Source: Streptomyces jumonjinensis (GTDB lineage Bacteria > Actinomycetota > Actinomycetes > Streptomycetales > Streptomycetaceae). Taken from it: 64,000 bases of DNA. This document shows, piece after piece, positions 1 through 8,249 of the stretch. Numbering within the stretch: the stretch's first letter is position 1; every line of letters begins with the position of its first letter. The stretch spans positions 21,385 to 85,384 of the forward strand of contig NZ_VCLA01000039.1 of the NCBI RefSeq assembly GCF_009600885.1, written 5' to 3'. Under the pieces are notes generated by a model. The model was not told the DNA's origin. It made no database searches and saw only the letters and a program-made list of their open reading frames with translations. The position numbers and the translations under genes are program-made.

Positions 1-1
1 C

Positions 2-430
2 GACCATGCCGCGGACCGGGGCGTGATCACGGTGGTCGCGGCCGGCAACCAGGGCCGGATGGGCTCCTCCGTGCTCACCGGCCACCCCTGGGTCATCCCG
101 GTGATCGCCTACGACCGCGCCGGGCGGCCCATGCCCCAGTCCAACCTGGGGCGTTCCATCGGACGGAACGGAGTGGGCGCCCCCGGCGACCGGATCACCG
201 GCCTGGGCCTCGACGGGGCCCCGCGGACCGTGAGCGGCACGAGCGCCGCCGCGCCCTTCGTCACGGGCGCGGCGGCGCTGCTCTGTTCGCTGTTCCCGGG
301 CGCCTCACCCGCCGCCGTCCGGTACGCGCTGACCCATACCCCGGCCCGCCGCCCCTCGGTGACCCCGCCGCTGCTCCACGCGTGGGCGGCGTACACCGCG
401 CTCCGGGACGGGGAAGTGGTCAGCGGGTGA
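2..430 (+). CDS. Subtilisin-family (S8) serine protease, C-terminal part
   Basis: The reading frame is open from the left edge of the window, so the gene starts outside it; about 142 residues are visible. The motif GTSAAAPF, carrying the nucleophilic serine of subtilases, lies around residues 80-87 of the visible part, and the AAGN stretch near its start matches the oxyanion-hole Asn region. The catalytic Asp and His must lie upstream of the window. The protein ends soon after the catalytic domain, with no visible C-terminal anchor or extra domain. It converges on the hydrolase-like gene at 536-1843. Family assignment is firm; substrate and cellular location cannot be told from this fragment. 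Confidence 0.88.
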   Translation, partial: DHAADRGVITVVAAGNQGRMGSSVLTGHPWVIPVIAYDRAGRPMPQSNLGRSIGRNGVGAPGDRITGLGLDGAPRTVSGTSAAAPFVTGAAALLCSLFPGASPAAVRYALTHTPARRPSVTPPLLHAWAAYTALRDGEVVSG

Positions 431-535
431 TACGGACGCGGCCCGGCTGGTCTCCGGCGCTCCCGCCGGGGTGCCGGAGGCACCGCTGCCGCCATCGCTG
501 CCCATCGCACCATCAGCCCCTGCGGCCACGCCCGC

Positions 536-1843
536 TCAGCGCCCGACCCGGCCCGCCGAGACCACCAGCCTCGCCAGCTCCGGATGGCAGATGTCGTTGT
601 GCGCGCCCATCGGCGGCCTTCCGCGCCGCACCACCGATGCGGTGTCCACGCTGACGCACCCCGAGCGGGGCAATCCCCGGGTCAGTGCCTCGTCCAGGGT
701 CAGCCGGGCCGAGGCCGGACGTACGGCCTGGAAGCCGTCGTGTCCCAGCGCCCGCCAGCGCCGGTCCGGCCGCCCGGGGCTCCGGTCGTCCCCGGCCAGC
801 CGGGAGGCCAGCGGGTACAGCACCCCGAGCGCGGTGTCGTGCCGGGAGTAACCGGCCACCACCGGGCCGTCGACCCGGTCCTCCATGGCCGTCAGCGCCC
901 CCGCGTGCTGGGCCGCGTGCGGCAGGCTCGGCGCGAACGCGTAATGCGAGAAGGCCCCCTGGAGCAGGGTCACCGACTTCACCGTGTGCACGCCGTCGGG
1001 CAGCCCCCGCAGCGCGAAGGAGACCAGCCGCGCGCTCTGGCTGTGGCCCACCAGATGGATCCGCGTCCCGGGGCGTACCCGCGCGAGCTGGCCCAGCAGC
1101 GGGCCGAGCCCCAGCTCGCCGACGGCTCCCGCGCGGCGCTTCATCGCGTAATAGGTCATCTGCCGCAGCAGCTCCTTCGCCCCCTTCCAGCTGCGGCTCA
1201 GCGCGCCGTCCGCCGGGTCGGCGCGGAGGCCGGCCGGGGCAGCCGGCTCGCTGTCCTCCAGCGCCAGGCCGAGGGTGCGGCAGAACGTGAGCGCGTCCTC
1301 GTGGAGCAGGGCGGGCGGCCCCTGCTCGTCCTGCGGGAGATCGGCGGTGAAGCAGTTCTCCAGACCGCCCGCCGGGGCCCGGGTGAGCCGCCGGGCGAGC
1401 CTGCCGAACTCGGCGAAGGCGTCCGCCGACCCGGGCCGGAGCTCCAGCAGCCGGGCGAGGCGTGCCACCGTGGCCCGATGCCCGGGGAAGAGCCCGTTGA
1501 GCGAGTCCCGGGTCGCCGCGTCCAGCTCCGTCAGCGGTTCGGGGCCGTCCGGCACCGGCCCGGCGCCGGGCATCGGCTCGTCGCCGAATCTCATCGACGG
1601 CCATATCAGCCCCGCGTACCCCACGCGCGCCTGGGGCGACAGCAGCCCGGGGAAGGGGGCGAAGAACGCCGAGTGCGGCGCCCGCGCATCCCAGGGCGAT
1701 CTGTTCCAGCCATGTGCGAATATCACCAGATCGGTGATGTCCAGCCGGAGCAGCCGCAGCAGCCGCTCCCGCCCGGCCGGATCGATGTCGCCGTCCTCGC
1801 CGAAGACGATGTCCTGATAAGGACTCACACTCATTTCCGGCAT
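536..1843 (-). CDS. Alpha/beta-hydrolase-like protein, function unknown
   Basis: This 435-residue protein has an AHGW segment near residue 40 (oxyanion-hole-like) and a GHSQSA nucleophile elbow near residue 265, followed by strand-helix alternation. A late His in an AHNDICHP segment (about residues 412-420) could complete a Ser-Asp-His triad. That order fits the alpha/beta-hydrolase fold, but I recognise no specific family and no substrate. There is no signal peptide or membrane segment, so it is probably cytoplasmic. The ATG at 1843 is chosen because GGGGGAGGGG lies directly upstream; the frame is open a further 30 codons but without a ribosome site. It is a single gene convergent with the subtilase and unrelated to its other neighbour. 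Confidence 0.7.
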   Translation of the reverse strand: MPEMSVSPYQDIVFGEDGDIDPAGRERLLRLLRLDITDLVIFAHGWNRSPWDARAPHSAFFAPFPGLLSPQARVGYAGLIWPSMRFGDEPMPGAGPVPDGPEPLTELDAATRDSLNGLFPGHRATVARLARLLELRPGSADAFAEFGRLARRLTRAPAGGLENCFTADLPQDEQGPPALLHEDALTFCRTLGLALEDSEPAAPAGLRADPADGALSRSWKGAKELLRQMTYYAMKRRAGAVGELGLGPLLGQLARVRPGTRIHLVGHSQSARLVSFALRGLPDGVHTVKSVTLLQGAFSHYAFAPSLPHAAQHAGALTAMEDRVDGPVVAGYSRHDTALGVLYPLASRLAGDDRSPGRPDRRWRALGHDGFQAVRPASARLTLDEALTRGLPRSGCVSVDTASVVRRGRPPMGAHNDICHPELARLVVSAGRVGR

Positions 1844-2035
1844 GACTGCCCCTCCCCCGAAACATCCGCTTCTTTCCCCCCAGGATCCTGTGCCGTGCGA
1901 GGGACGGCCATACCCAGGACATCGCGGGTTCAATACGGCCGCGCGGGCTCACATCCGGTCAGAATCACCCGGCGCACGCGCCCGGCGGGGCCGCCGGCCG
2001 CGCGCGGGGACTGCTGGGGACGGTGCGGAGACTCC

Positions 2036-3358
2036 CTAGCGGTAGTGCAGATATCTCCTCCGTACCGATCTGAACTCGGCCAGCTCCGCCCGCCACACCG
2101 CCGTGATCTCGTCCGGCCCCGCCCCCGCGTCGATCATCGTGCGGACCCTGGTCGAGCCGGTGAGCTTGTCGATCCACCCGGTGTCGGGCCACCAGGCGAA
2201 GCCGGACCAGGTCCGCTTCGCCGTCACCAGCAGCCCGATCCCGGTGCGCACCGGGTCGAATTCCTCCCGGTCGTGCACATGCAGCTGCACCCCGCCGACG
2301 GTCTCTCCCCGGAACTTGGAGAACGTCGGGGTGAAGTACGCCTCACGGAACCGCACCCCCGGGAGCTCCAGGGCGTTCGCCGCCCCGGCCCAGCGGCCGT
2401 CCAGGCCCTTCGCGCCCAGCAGCTCGAAGGGACGGGTGGTCCCCCGCCCCTCCGACAGATTGGTGGCTTCGAAGAGACAGGTCCCCGGGTACACCAGCGC
2501 GGTGTCGGGGGTGGGCATATTGGGGCTCGGCGGCACCCAGGGCAGACCCGTCCCGTCGAAGAAGTCCGAGCGCCGCCACCCCGACATCCACACCGTCTCC
2601 AGCTCCACGGGCCGCTCCCGCAGAAACTCGCCGTTGAAGAGCAGCGCCAGTTCGGCCACCGTCAACCCGTGTGTCTGGGGGATCGGTTCGAGGCCCACGA
2701 ACGAGGCGAAGGCACGGTCGAGCACCGGCCCGGAGGCCCACCGCCCGGTGACCGGATTGGGCCGGTCGAGCACGACGATCCGCTTCCCCGCGAGCACCGC
2801 CGACCGCATGCAGTCGTACAGCGTCCAGATATACGTGTAGAAACGCGCGCCGACGTCCTGGATGTCGAAGACGATCGTGTCCACGCCCGCGGCGGTGAAG
2901 ACGTCGGCGAGCTTCTGCCCGCTCAGCCGGTAGGTGTCGTAGACGGGCAGCCCGGTCGCCGGGTCGTCGTAGCGGCCTTCGGAGCCCCCGGCCTGGGCGG
3001 TGCCGCGGAAGCCGTGCTCCGGGCCGAAGACCGCGACCAGATCGACCCGTTCGTCGGCGTGCATCACATCCACGATGTGGCGTACGTCGGAGGTGATGCC
3101 GCTGGGGTTGGTGACCACGCCGACGCGCTGGCCGGCCAGCGGGGCGTAACCGGCGGCGGCCAGGCGGTCGAATCCGGTGCGGACCCGGCGGCGGCCGGTC
3201 CGCCCGGCGGCGCTGCTGGAAGCCGGGTCAGCCGGGCCGGGGGCGTGCGCCTCGGGCGGCTCGGGCGACCCATGGGGCGAGGCGTTCGCCGGACCGGCCG
3301 CCGCCAGTGCGCCCACCGCGCCCGTGGCGGCCAGCAGGCCCCGTCTGGACAGGCTCAT
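2036..3358 (-). CDS. NamZ-like exo-beta-N-acetylmuramidase (DUF1343), Tat-exported
   Basis: The N-terminus carries a twin-arginine signal (SRRGLLAATGAVGALAAAG, residues 4-22) with cleavage likely after the ANA near residue 26. The body matches DUF1343/NamZ: VGVVTNPSGITSD, FGPEHGFRG, YGR/YDTYRLSG and FDIQDVGARFYTY segments in the N-terminal half, then a conserved NMPTPDTALVYPG-type motif. Family knowledge: Bacillus NamZ (GH171) releases terminal N-acetylmuramic acid from peptidoglycan fragments, so a wall-recycling or wall-turnover role outside the membrane is likely. The ATG at 3358 has GGAGGGAG at ideal spacing; a start 27 codons upstream would bury the signal peptide. Length (440 aa) is normal for exported family members. 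It is divergent from the SDR operon and appears monocistronic. Confidence 0.88.
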   Translation of the reverse strand: MSLSRRGLLAATGAVGALAAAGPANASPHGSPEPPEAHAPGPADPASSSAAGRTGRRRVRTGFDRLAAAGYAPLAGQRVGVVTNPSGITSDVRHIVDVMHADERVDLVAVFGPEHGFRGTAQAGGSEGRYDDPATGLPVYDTYRLSGQKLADVFTAAGVDTIVFDIQDVGARFYTYIWTLYDCMRSAVLAGKRIVVLDRPNPVTGRWASGPVLDRAFASFVGLEPIPQTHGLTVAELALLFNGEFLRERPVELETVWMSGWRRSDFFDGTGLPWVPPSPNMPTPDTALVYPGTCLFEATNLSEGRGTTRPFELLGAKGLDGRWAGAANALELPGVRFREAYFTPTFSKFRGETVGGVQLHVHDREEFDPVRTGIGLLVTAKRTWSGFAWWPDTGWIDKLTGSTRVRTMIDAGAGPDEITAVWRAELAEFRSVRRRYLHYR

Positions 3359-3825
3359 CGGACTCCCTCCGTACAGGCTGTCTGTCATGACCACGCACGC
3401 TAGCGCGCCAGGTGACGAGGGGGAACGACCTCGCCGCACCCGTCCGACGTGGACGACGTGGACGGCGCGGACGACGTGGACGGCGCGGACGGCGCCGGGG
3501 CCGCCGGCCCCGTTCCTCCCCGGCCGCGCGCGAAGCCGCCCGGCTCATTCCGCCGCCGGGCCCGCTTCCGGTGGGCGCTTCGGCCGCCGCCGGGTCCGAG
3601 GATGTCATCGCCGCCCGCGGGAGGCCCGCCGGACCGACCCGTATCCCGGCCGGCCGCGCCGTACACGGCTCCACGGCTCCACGGCGGCGCGGCTCCACGG
3701 CGGCGCGGCCGATGGCCGCACACCCGTGGAACGCCCGGGCCCGCCCCCTTCCTTACTACATACCGACTGGTTAGTCTGCCCCGGAACGCAGACCCGGGTC
3801 CGGAGTTACCGAGAGGCGGAGACCG
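3359..3825. other. Divergent intergenic region with short tandem repeats and a TetR-type operator
   Basis: These 467 bases separate the NamZ gene from the SDR operon. They contain a perfect 18-bp tandem duplication (3453-3470 and 3471-3488) flanked by partial units, a 16-bp duplication (3675-3690 and 3691-3706), and the operator at 3762-3775. I see no convincing gene, although several frames are open because of the GC content. Confidence 0.6.
3762..3775 (+). promoter_or_regulatory. Putative TetR-family operator upstream of the SDR/acyl-CoA ligase operon
   Basis: The sequence ACCGACTGGTTAGT is an imperfect dyad. It is preceded by ACTACAT, and that whole context recurs at 9313-9333 on the other strand, upstream of the phosphotransferase/acyl-CoA dehydrogenase operon. 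A -10-like TAGTCT (3772-3777) overlaps its right half, as expected for repression. The TetR gene at 6327 is the obvious candidate binder; that link is inference. Confidence 0.65.
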
Positions 3826-4590
3826 ATGCATTCCATGGACGGCGCGGCAGTGGTGGTCACCGGCGCGGGCGGCGGTATCGGCGCCGCCCTCGCCCGCCGG
3901 TTCAGAGCGGAGGGCGCGCGGGTCGTGGTCAACGACATCGACCCGGTGCGGGCGGCGGCGGTCGCCGACGAGATCGGCGGCATCGCCGTCGCCGGGGACG
4001 CCTCCGGAATCGTCCCCGAGGCCCGGGACGCCCTCGGCGGCGCCGTGGACGTGTACTGCGCCAACGCCGGTCTCGCCTCGCCCGGCGGCCCCTTCGCCGA
4101 CGAGCAGATCTGGGCCGCCGCCTGGGACGTCAACGTCATGGCCCATGTCCGCGCGGCACGCGACCTCCTCCCCGGCTGGCTGGAGCGCGGCGCCGGCCGC
4201 TTCGTCTCCACCGTCTCCGCCGCCGGACTGCTCACCATGATCGGGGCCGCCCCCTACAGCGTCTCCAAGCACGGCGCGTACGCGTTCGCCGAATGGCTCT
4301 CCCTCACCTACCGCCACCGCGGACTGAAGGTGCACGCCATCTGCCCGCAGGGGGTGCGTACGAACATGCTGACCGAGGCCGGATCCGCGGGCGACCTGGT
4401 GCTGAGCCCCACCGCCATCGAGCCCGAGGACGTGGCCGACGCGCTCTTCGCGGGCATCGCGGACGACCGGTTCCTGATCCTGCCGCACCCCGAGGTCGCC
4501 GGTTTCTACCAGGCCCGCGCCAGCGAACCCGACCGCTGGCTCGACGGAATGAACCGCATTCAACGGACATGGGAAGGAGCGGAACGATGA
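3826..4590 (+). CDS. Short-chain dehydrogenase/reductase
   Basis: A classical SDR of 254 residues. It has the nucleotide-binding TGAGGGIG motif near residue 11, an NAG motif (CANAGLAS) in the middle and the YSVSK catalytic Tyr-Lys pair around residue 144. The substrate is not evident; its position next to an acyl-CoA ligase, an acyl-CoA dehydrogenase and a TetR regulator points to oxidation of an alcohol or hydroxyacyl intermediate in lipid or aromatic-acid breakdown. The ATG at 3826 has GAGAGGCGGAG upstream; a second ATG three codons later is possible. The stop overlaps the start of the ligase gene by four bases (ATGA), so the two are translationally coupled and form an operon controlled from the operator at 3762-3775. 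Confidence 0.85.
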   Translation: MHSMDGAAVVVTGAGGGIGAALARRFRAEGARVVVNDIDPVRAAAVADEIGGIAVAGDASGIVPEARDALGGAVDVYCANAGLASPGGPFADEQIWAAAWDVNVMAHVRAARDLLPGWLERGAGRFVSTVSAAGLLTMIGAAPYSVSKHGAYAFAEWLSLTYRHRGLKVHAICPQGVRTNMLTEAGSAGDLVLSPTAIEPEDVADALFAGIADDRFLILPHPEVAGFYQARASEPDRWLDGMNRIQRTWEGAER

Positions 4591-6242
4591 CCGCCTCGAT
4601 CTACGCCGCCAAACCCTGGCTCGCCCGGCTCTCCAAAGCCCAGCTCGCCCGGATATCCCCGCCGGAGACCGTGGTGCACTCCTTACGGGCCGCCGTCCGC
4701 CGCGCCCCCGACCGCACCGCCCTCGCCTACTTCGACGGACGGCTCAGCTACCGCGAGACCGACGCGTTCTCCGACTCCCTCGCCGGTCATCTCGCCGCCA
4801 AGGGCGTCGAGCGCGGCGACCGGGTCGCCGTCATCCTCCAGAACTGCCCGCAGTTCGTCCTCGCGCTGCTCGGCGCGTGGAAGGCCGGAGCCATCGTCGT
4901 ACCGCTCAACCCCATGTACCGGTCCGCCGAGGTCGCGAAGGCCCTCGATGACTCCGGGGCCACCGTCCTCGTCTGCGCGGACCACGCCTGGGAGAGCTAT
5001 CTGCGCGCCGTCGTCGCCGAATCGTCCGTCCACACGGTGCTCACCGTCTGCGAGCGCGACCTCCAGACCCGCGACGACCCCCGCGTACTCGGCGCGGCAC
5101 GGCTGCCGCGCCCGTACGACACCGACGATCTGGTCACCGCGGCCAGACGGCGGCTGCCCGCGCCCGCCGGACGCGAACTCTCCGCCGCCGACACCGCCCT
5201 GATCAGCTACACCTCCGGCACCAGCGGAACCCCCAAGGGCGCGATGAACCACCACGGCGCCATCGCCTATATCGCCGAACGCCAGCGCACCGCGCTCCCG
5301 GTGGCCGAGGGCGCCTGCTACTTCGCACTCGCCCCGCTGTTCCACATCACCGGAGTGGTCTGCGAACTCGCCGCCTCCATCGCCAACGCGGGCACCCTCG
5401 CCCTCGCCTACCGCTTCGAGGCGGGCGTCGTCCTCGACGCCTTCGCCGAGCACCGGCCCGCGTTCACCGTGGGCCCCTCCACCGCCTTCATGGCCCTGAC
5501 CGCCCACCCCGGCGCCACCCGCGAGCACTTCGCCTCCTTCCAGGTGCTCGCCTCGGGCGGCGCGCCCGTGCCGCCCGCGCTGATCGACCGCATCCGCACG
5601 GACTTCGGCCCCTATCTCACCAACGGCTACGGCCTCACCGAGTCCACCGCGCCCTGCGCCTCCGTGCCGCCCGGTCTCGAAGCCCCGGTCGACCCCGCCT
5701 CCGGCACCCTCTCGGTCGGGGTCCCCGGCCCGGACACGATGGTGCGCATCGTCGACGAGAAGGGCGAGGAGGTGCCCTTCGGCGCGCACGGCGAGATCAT
5801 GATCAGCGGGCCCCAGGTGGTCAGCGGCTACTGGGGGATGCCCGAGGCGACCGCGGAGACCTTCCCCGGCGGGGAACTGCGCTCCGGGGACATCGGCTTC
5901 ATGGACCCGGACGGCTGGCTCTATGTGGTCGACCGCAAGAAGGACATGATCAACGCGTCCGGTTTCAAGGTCTGGCCGCGCGAGGTCGAAGACGTCCTCC
6001 ACACCCACCCCGCCGTGCGGGAGGCGGCCGTCGTCGGGGTGCCCGACGCCTATCGGGGAGAGACGGTGAAGGCGTACATCAGCCTGCGTCCCGGGGCCGC
6101 AGCCGAGCCCGCGGAGCTCTCGCGGTACTGCGCCGAGCGGCTCGCCGCCTACAAGTACCCCCGGCAGGTCGAGATCCTGCCCGAGCTGCCCAAGACGGCG
6201 AGTGGGAAGATCCTCAGACGGGAGCTGCGCGAACGTCGGTGA
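4587..6242 (+). CDS. Acyl-CoA ligase (AMP-binding, ANL superfamily)
   Basis: The protein (551 aa) carries the standard adenylate-forming motifs: the P-loop SYTSGTSGTPKG (about residues 203-214), the NGYGLTES A5 motif (about 347-354), the GELRSGD A7 region (about 429-435), the hinge around DRKKDMINASGFKVWP (A8) and the invariant lysine near the end in KTASGKILRREL (A10). It should activate a carboxylic acid as acyl-AMP and transfer it to CoA. Overall layout is closest to medium/long-chain or unusual acyl-CoA synthetases; the acid itself cannot be named. It starts inside the stop codon of the SDR gene (ATGA) and is followed 84 bp downstream by the TetR gene. It probably feeds the acyl-CoA dehydrogenase encoded on the opposite strand at 7029-8243. 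Confidence 0.88.
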   Translation: MTASIYAAKPWLARLSKAQLARISPPETVVHSLRAAVRRAPDRTALAYFDGRLSYRETDAFSDSLAGHLAAKGVERGDRVAVILQNCPQFVLALLGAWKAGAIVVPLNPMYRSAEVAKALDDSGATVLVCADHAWESYLRAVVAESSVHTVLTVCERDLQTRDDPRVLGAARLPRPYDTDDLVTAARRRLPAPAGRELSAADTALISYTSGTSGTPKGAMNHHGAIAYIAERQRTALPVAEGACYFALAPLFHITGVVCELAASIANAGTLALAYRFEAGVVLDAFAEHRPAFTVGPSTAFMALTAHPGATREHFASFQVLASGGAPVPPALIDRIRTDFGPYLTNGYGLTESTAPCASVPPGLEAPVDPASGTLSVGVPGPDTMVRIVDEKGEEVPFGAHGEIMISGPQVVSGYWGMPEATAETFPGGELRSGDIGFMDPDGWLYVVDRKKDMINASGFKVWPREVEDVLHTHPAVREAAVVGVPDAYRGETVKAYISLRPGAAAEPAELSRYCAERLAAYKYPRQVEILPELPKTASGKILRRELRERR

Positions 6243-6326
6243 GACCTCGGCGAGCAGCCCGGTGAACACCCCGGTGGAACACCCCCGTGCACAGAGCGCA
6301 GTCGAGTGAGAGGTTGGTGGCGGACG

Positions 6327-6920
6327 ATGGCCAGGACGACGGACGGGGAGGAGACCCCCGTACCGCAGAGGCTGCTGGCCGCCGCCACCAGGCTCTTCGC
6401 CGAACGGGGCTACGACCGCACCTCCGTCCAGGAGATCGTGGAGGCGGCAGGCGTCACCAAGGGAGCGCTCTACCACTACTTCGGCTCCAAGGAGGACCTC
6501 CTCCAGGAGGTCTACGCCCGGGTGCTCCGGGTCCAGCAGGAGCGGCTCGACGCGTTCGCCGACGCCGACGAGCCGGTGGAGAAGCGGCTGCGGGACGCCG
6601 CGGCCGATGTGGTCGTGACGACGATCGACAATCTCGACGACGCGGCGATCTTCTTCCGGTCGATGCACCATCTCAGCCCGGAGAAGCACAAGGAGGTACG
6701 GGCGGAGCGCCGGCGCTACCACGAGCGGTTCCGGGCCCTGGTGGAGGAGGGGCAGCGCACCGGGGTCTTCTCCTCGGCGACCCCCGCCGATCTGGTGGTC
6801 GACTACCACTTCGGATCGGTCCACCATCTGTCGACCTGGTACCGCCCGGAGGGCTCCCTGAGCAAGCGGCAGGTGGCCGACCAGCTGGCGGATCTGCTGA
6901 TGAGGGCGCTGCGGCCGTAG
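6327..6920 (+). CDS. TetR-family transcriptional regulator
   Basis: A 197-residue regulator with an N-terminal TetR helix-turn-helix (about residues 15-60; FAERGYDRTSVQEI then AGVTKGALYHYFGSK) and a C-terminal ligand-binding domain. It lies just downstream of the acyl-CoA ligase and may be the third gene of that operon. Two near-identical dyads of the ACCGACnnGTCGGT type sit in front of the operons on either side (3762-3775 and 9313-9326), so it plausibly represses both and is relieved by an acyl-CoA. That is inference from context. The ATG at 6327 is preferred; an in-frame GTG at 6306 lacks a better ribosome site. No copy of the dyad precedes its own start. Confidence 0.85.
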   Translation: MARTTDGEETPVPQRLLAAATRLFAERGYDRTSVQEIVEAAGVTKGALYHYFGSKEDLLQEVYARVLRVQQERLDAFADADEPVEKRLRDAAADVVVTTIDNLDDAAIFFRSMHHLSPEKHKEVRAERRRYHERFRALVEEGQRTGVFSSATPADLVVDYHFGSVHHLSTWYRPEGSLSKRQVADQLADLLMRALRP

Positions 6921-7028
6921 CGGCTGCCGGTCCCGGTCCCGGTACCGGTCCCGGTCCCGGTCGCGATGACCGATGACCGATGACCGGGCCCGGCGGCTCA
7001 CCGGCAGCGGCTCACCGGGCCCGCAGGC

Positions 7029-8243
7029 TCATCGGTAGCGGCTCAGCTCACGGCGGGCCAGCGAGCGCTGGTGCACCTCGTCCGGGCCGTCCGCCAGCCG
7101 CAGCGTCCGCGCCGCCGCCCACAGCTCCGCCAGCTCGAAGTCCTGGCTCACCCCGCCCGCGCCGTGCACCTGCACCGCCCGGTCGAGGATCTCCACCACC
7201 GCCCTCGGGGTCGCGATCTTGATCGCCTGGATCTCCGTATGCGCGCCCCGGTTGCCCACGGTGTCCATCAGCCACGCCGTCTTCAGCACCAGCAGCCGCA
7301 GTTGCTCCACCGTCACCCGGGCGTCCGCGATCCAGTTCCGCACCACCCCCTGCTCGGCGATCGGCTTCCCGAAGGCCGTACGGTCCACCGCACGCCGGCA
7401 CATCAGCTCTATCGCCCGCTCGGCCATCCCGATCAGCCGCATGCAGTGGTGGATACGGCCCGGACCGAGGCGGGCCTGAGCGATGGCGAAACCGCCGCCC
7501 TCCTCGCCGATCAGATTCGCCGCCGGCACCCGGACCCCGTCGAAGACGACCTCCGCATGACCGCCGTGGGCATGGTCCTCGTATCCGTACACCTGCATCG
7601 CCCGGCGCACCTCAAGCCCCGGCGTATCGCGCGGCACCAGCACCATCGACTGCTGACGGCGGATGTCCGCCCCGTCGGGGTCCGTCTTGCCCATCACGAT
7701 GAACACCCGGCAGTCGGGATTCATCGCGCCGGAGATGTACCACTTGCGGCCGTTGACGATGAGCTCGTCACCCTCACGGTCGATCCGCGTCCGGATGTTC
7801 GTCGCGTCCGACGAGGCCACCTCCGGCTCCGTCATCGCGAACGCCGAGCGGATCTCGCCCGCCAGCAGCGGCTCCAGCCACTGCTTCCGCTGCCGCTCGT
7901 CGCCGAACTGCGCCAGCACCTCCATGTTCCCGGTGTCGGGCGCGGCGCAGTTCAGCGCTACGGGAGCCAGCTGCGGGCTACGGCCGGTGATCTCCGCGAG
8001 CGGCGCGTACTGGAGATTGGTCAGCCCCGCCCCGTACTCCCCGTCCGGAAGGAAGAGATTCCACAGACCCCGCCGGCGTGCCTCGGCCTGGAGCCCCGCC
8101 ACGACCGCCGGGGTCTCCCAGGGGGACGCCAGCTCGGCCCGCTGCTCCTGAGCGACCGCCTCGGCCGGGTGGATCCGCTCGTCCATGAAGGCGAGCAGCC
8201 GGGCCCGCAGCTCCTCGGTGCGCGCGTCGAATGCGAAATCCAT
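7029..8243 (-). CDS. Acyl-CoA dehydrogenase (ACAD10/11-like)
   Basis: At 404 residues it has the length of an acyl-CoA dehydrogenase. It shows the FAD-binding signatures FAMTEPEVASSDATN and KWYISGA in the middle domain and a C-terminal helical domain with ADGPDEVH, the form typical of the ACAD10/ACAD11 branch. The enzyme oxidises an acyl-CoA at the alpha-beta bond using FAD and passes electrons to ETF. The ATG at 8243 follows AGGAAGG. It is the second gene of an operon whose first gene, a phosphotransferase ending 6 bp upstream, is the usual companion of this ACAD branch (in vertebrate ACAD10/11 the two domains are fused and handle 4-hydroxyacyl-CoA). It converges on the TetR gene. Confidence 0.9.
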   Translation of the reverse strand: MDFAFDARTEELRARLLAFMDERIHPAEAVAQEQRAELASPWETPAVVAGLQAEARRRGLWNLFLPDGEYGAGLTNLQYAPLAEITGRSPQLAPVALNCAAPDTGNMEVLAQFGDERQRKQWLEPLLAGEIRSAFAMTEPEVASSDATNIRTRIDREGDELIVNGRKWYISGAMNPDCRVFIVMGKTDPDGADIRRQQSMVLVPRDTPGLEVRRAMQVYGYEDHAHGGHAEVVFDGVRVPAANLIGEEGGGFAIAQARLGPGRIHHCMRLIGMAERAIELMCRRAVDRTAFGKPIAEQGVVRNWIADARVTVEQLRLLVLKTAWLMDTVGNRGAHTEIQAIKIATPRAVVEILDRAVQVHGAGGVSQDFELAELWAAARTLRLADGPDEVHQRSLARRELSRYR

Positions 8244-8249
8244 GGGTCG

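Noticed and set aside
584..3403. A 939-codon plus-strand frame antisense to the hydrolase and NamZ genes
   Set aside because: Arg/Pro/His-rich shadow frame without ribosome site; both opposite genes have motifs, starts and, in one case, a Tat signal.
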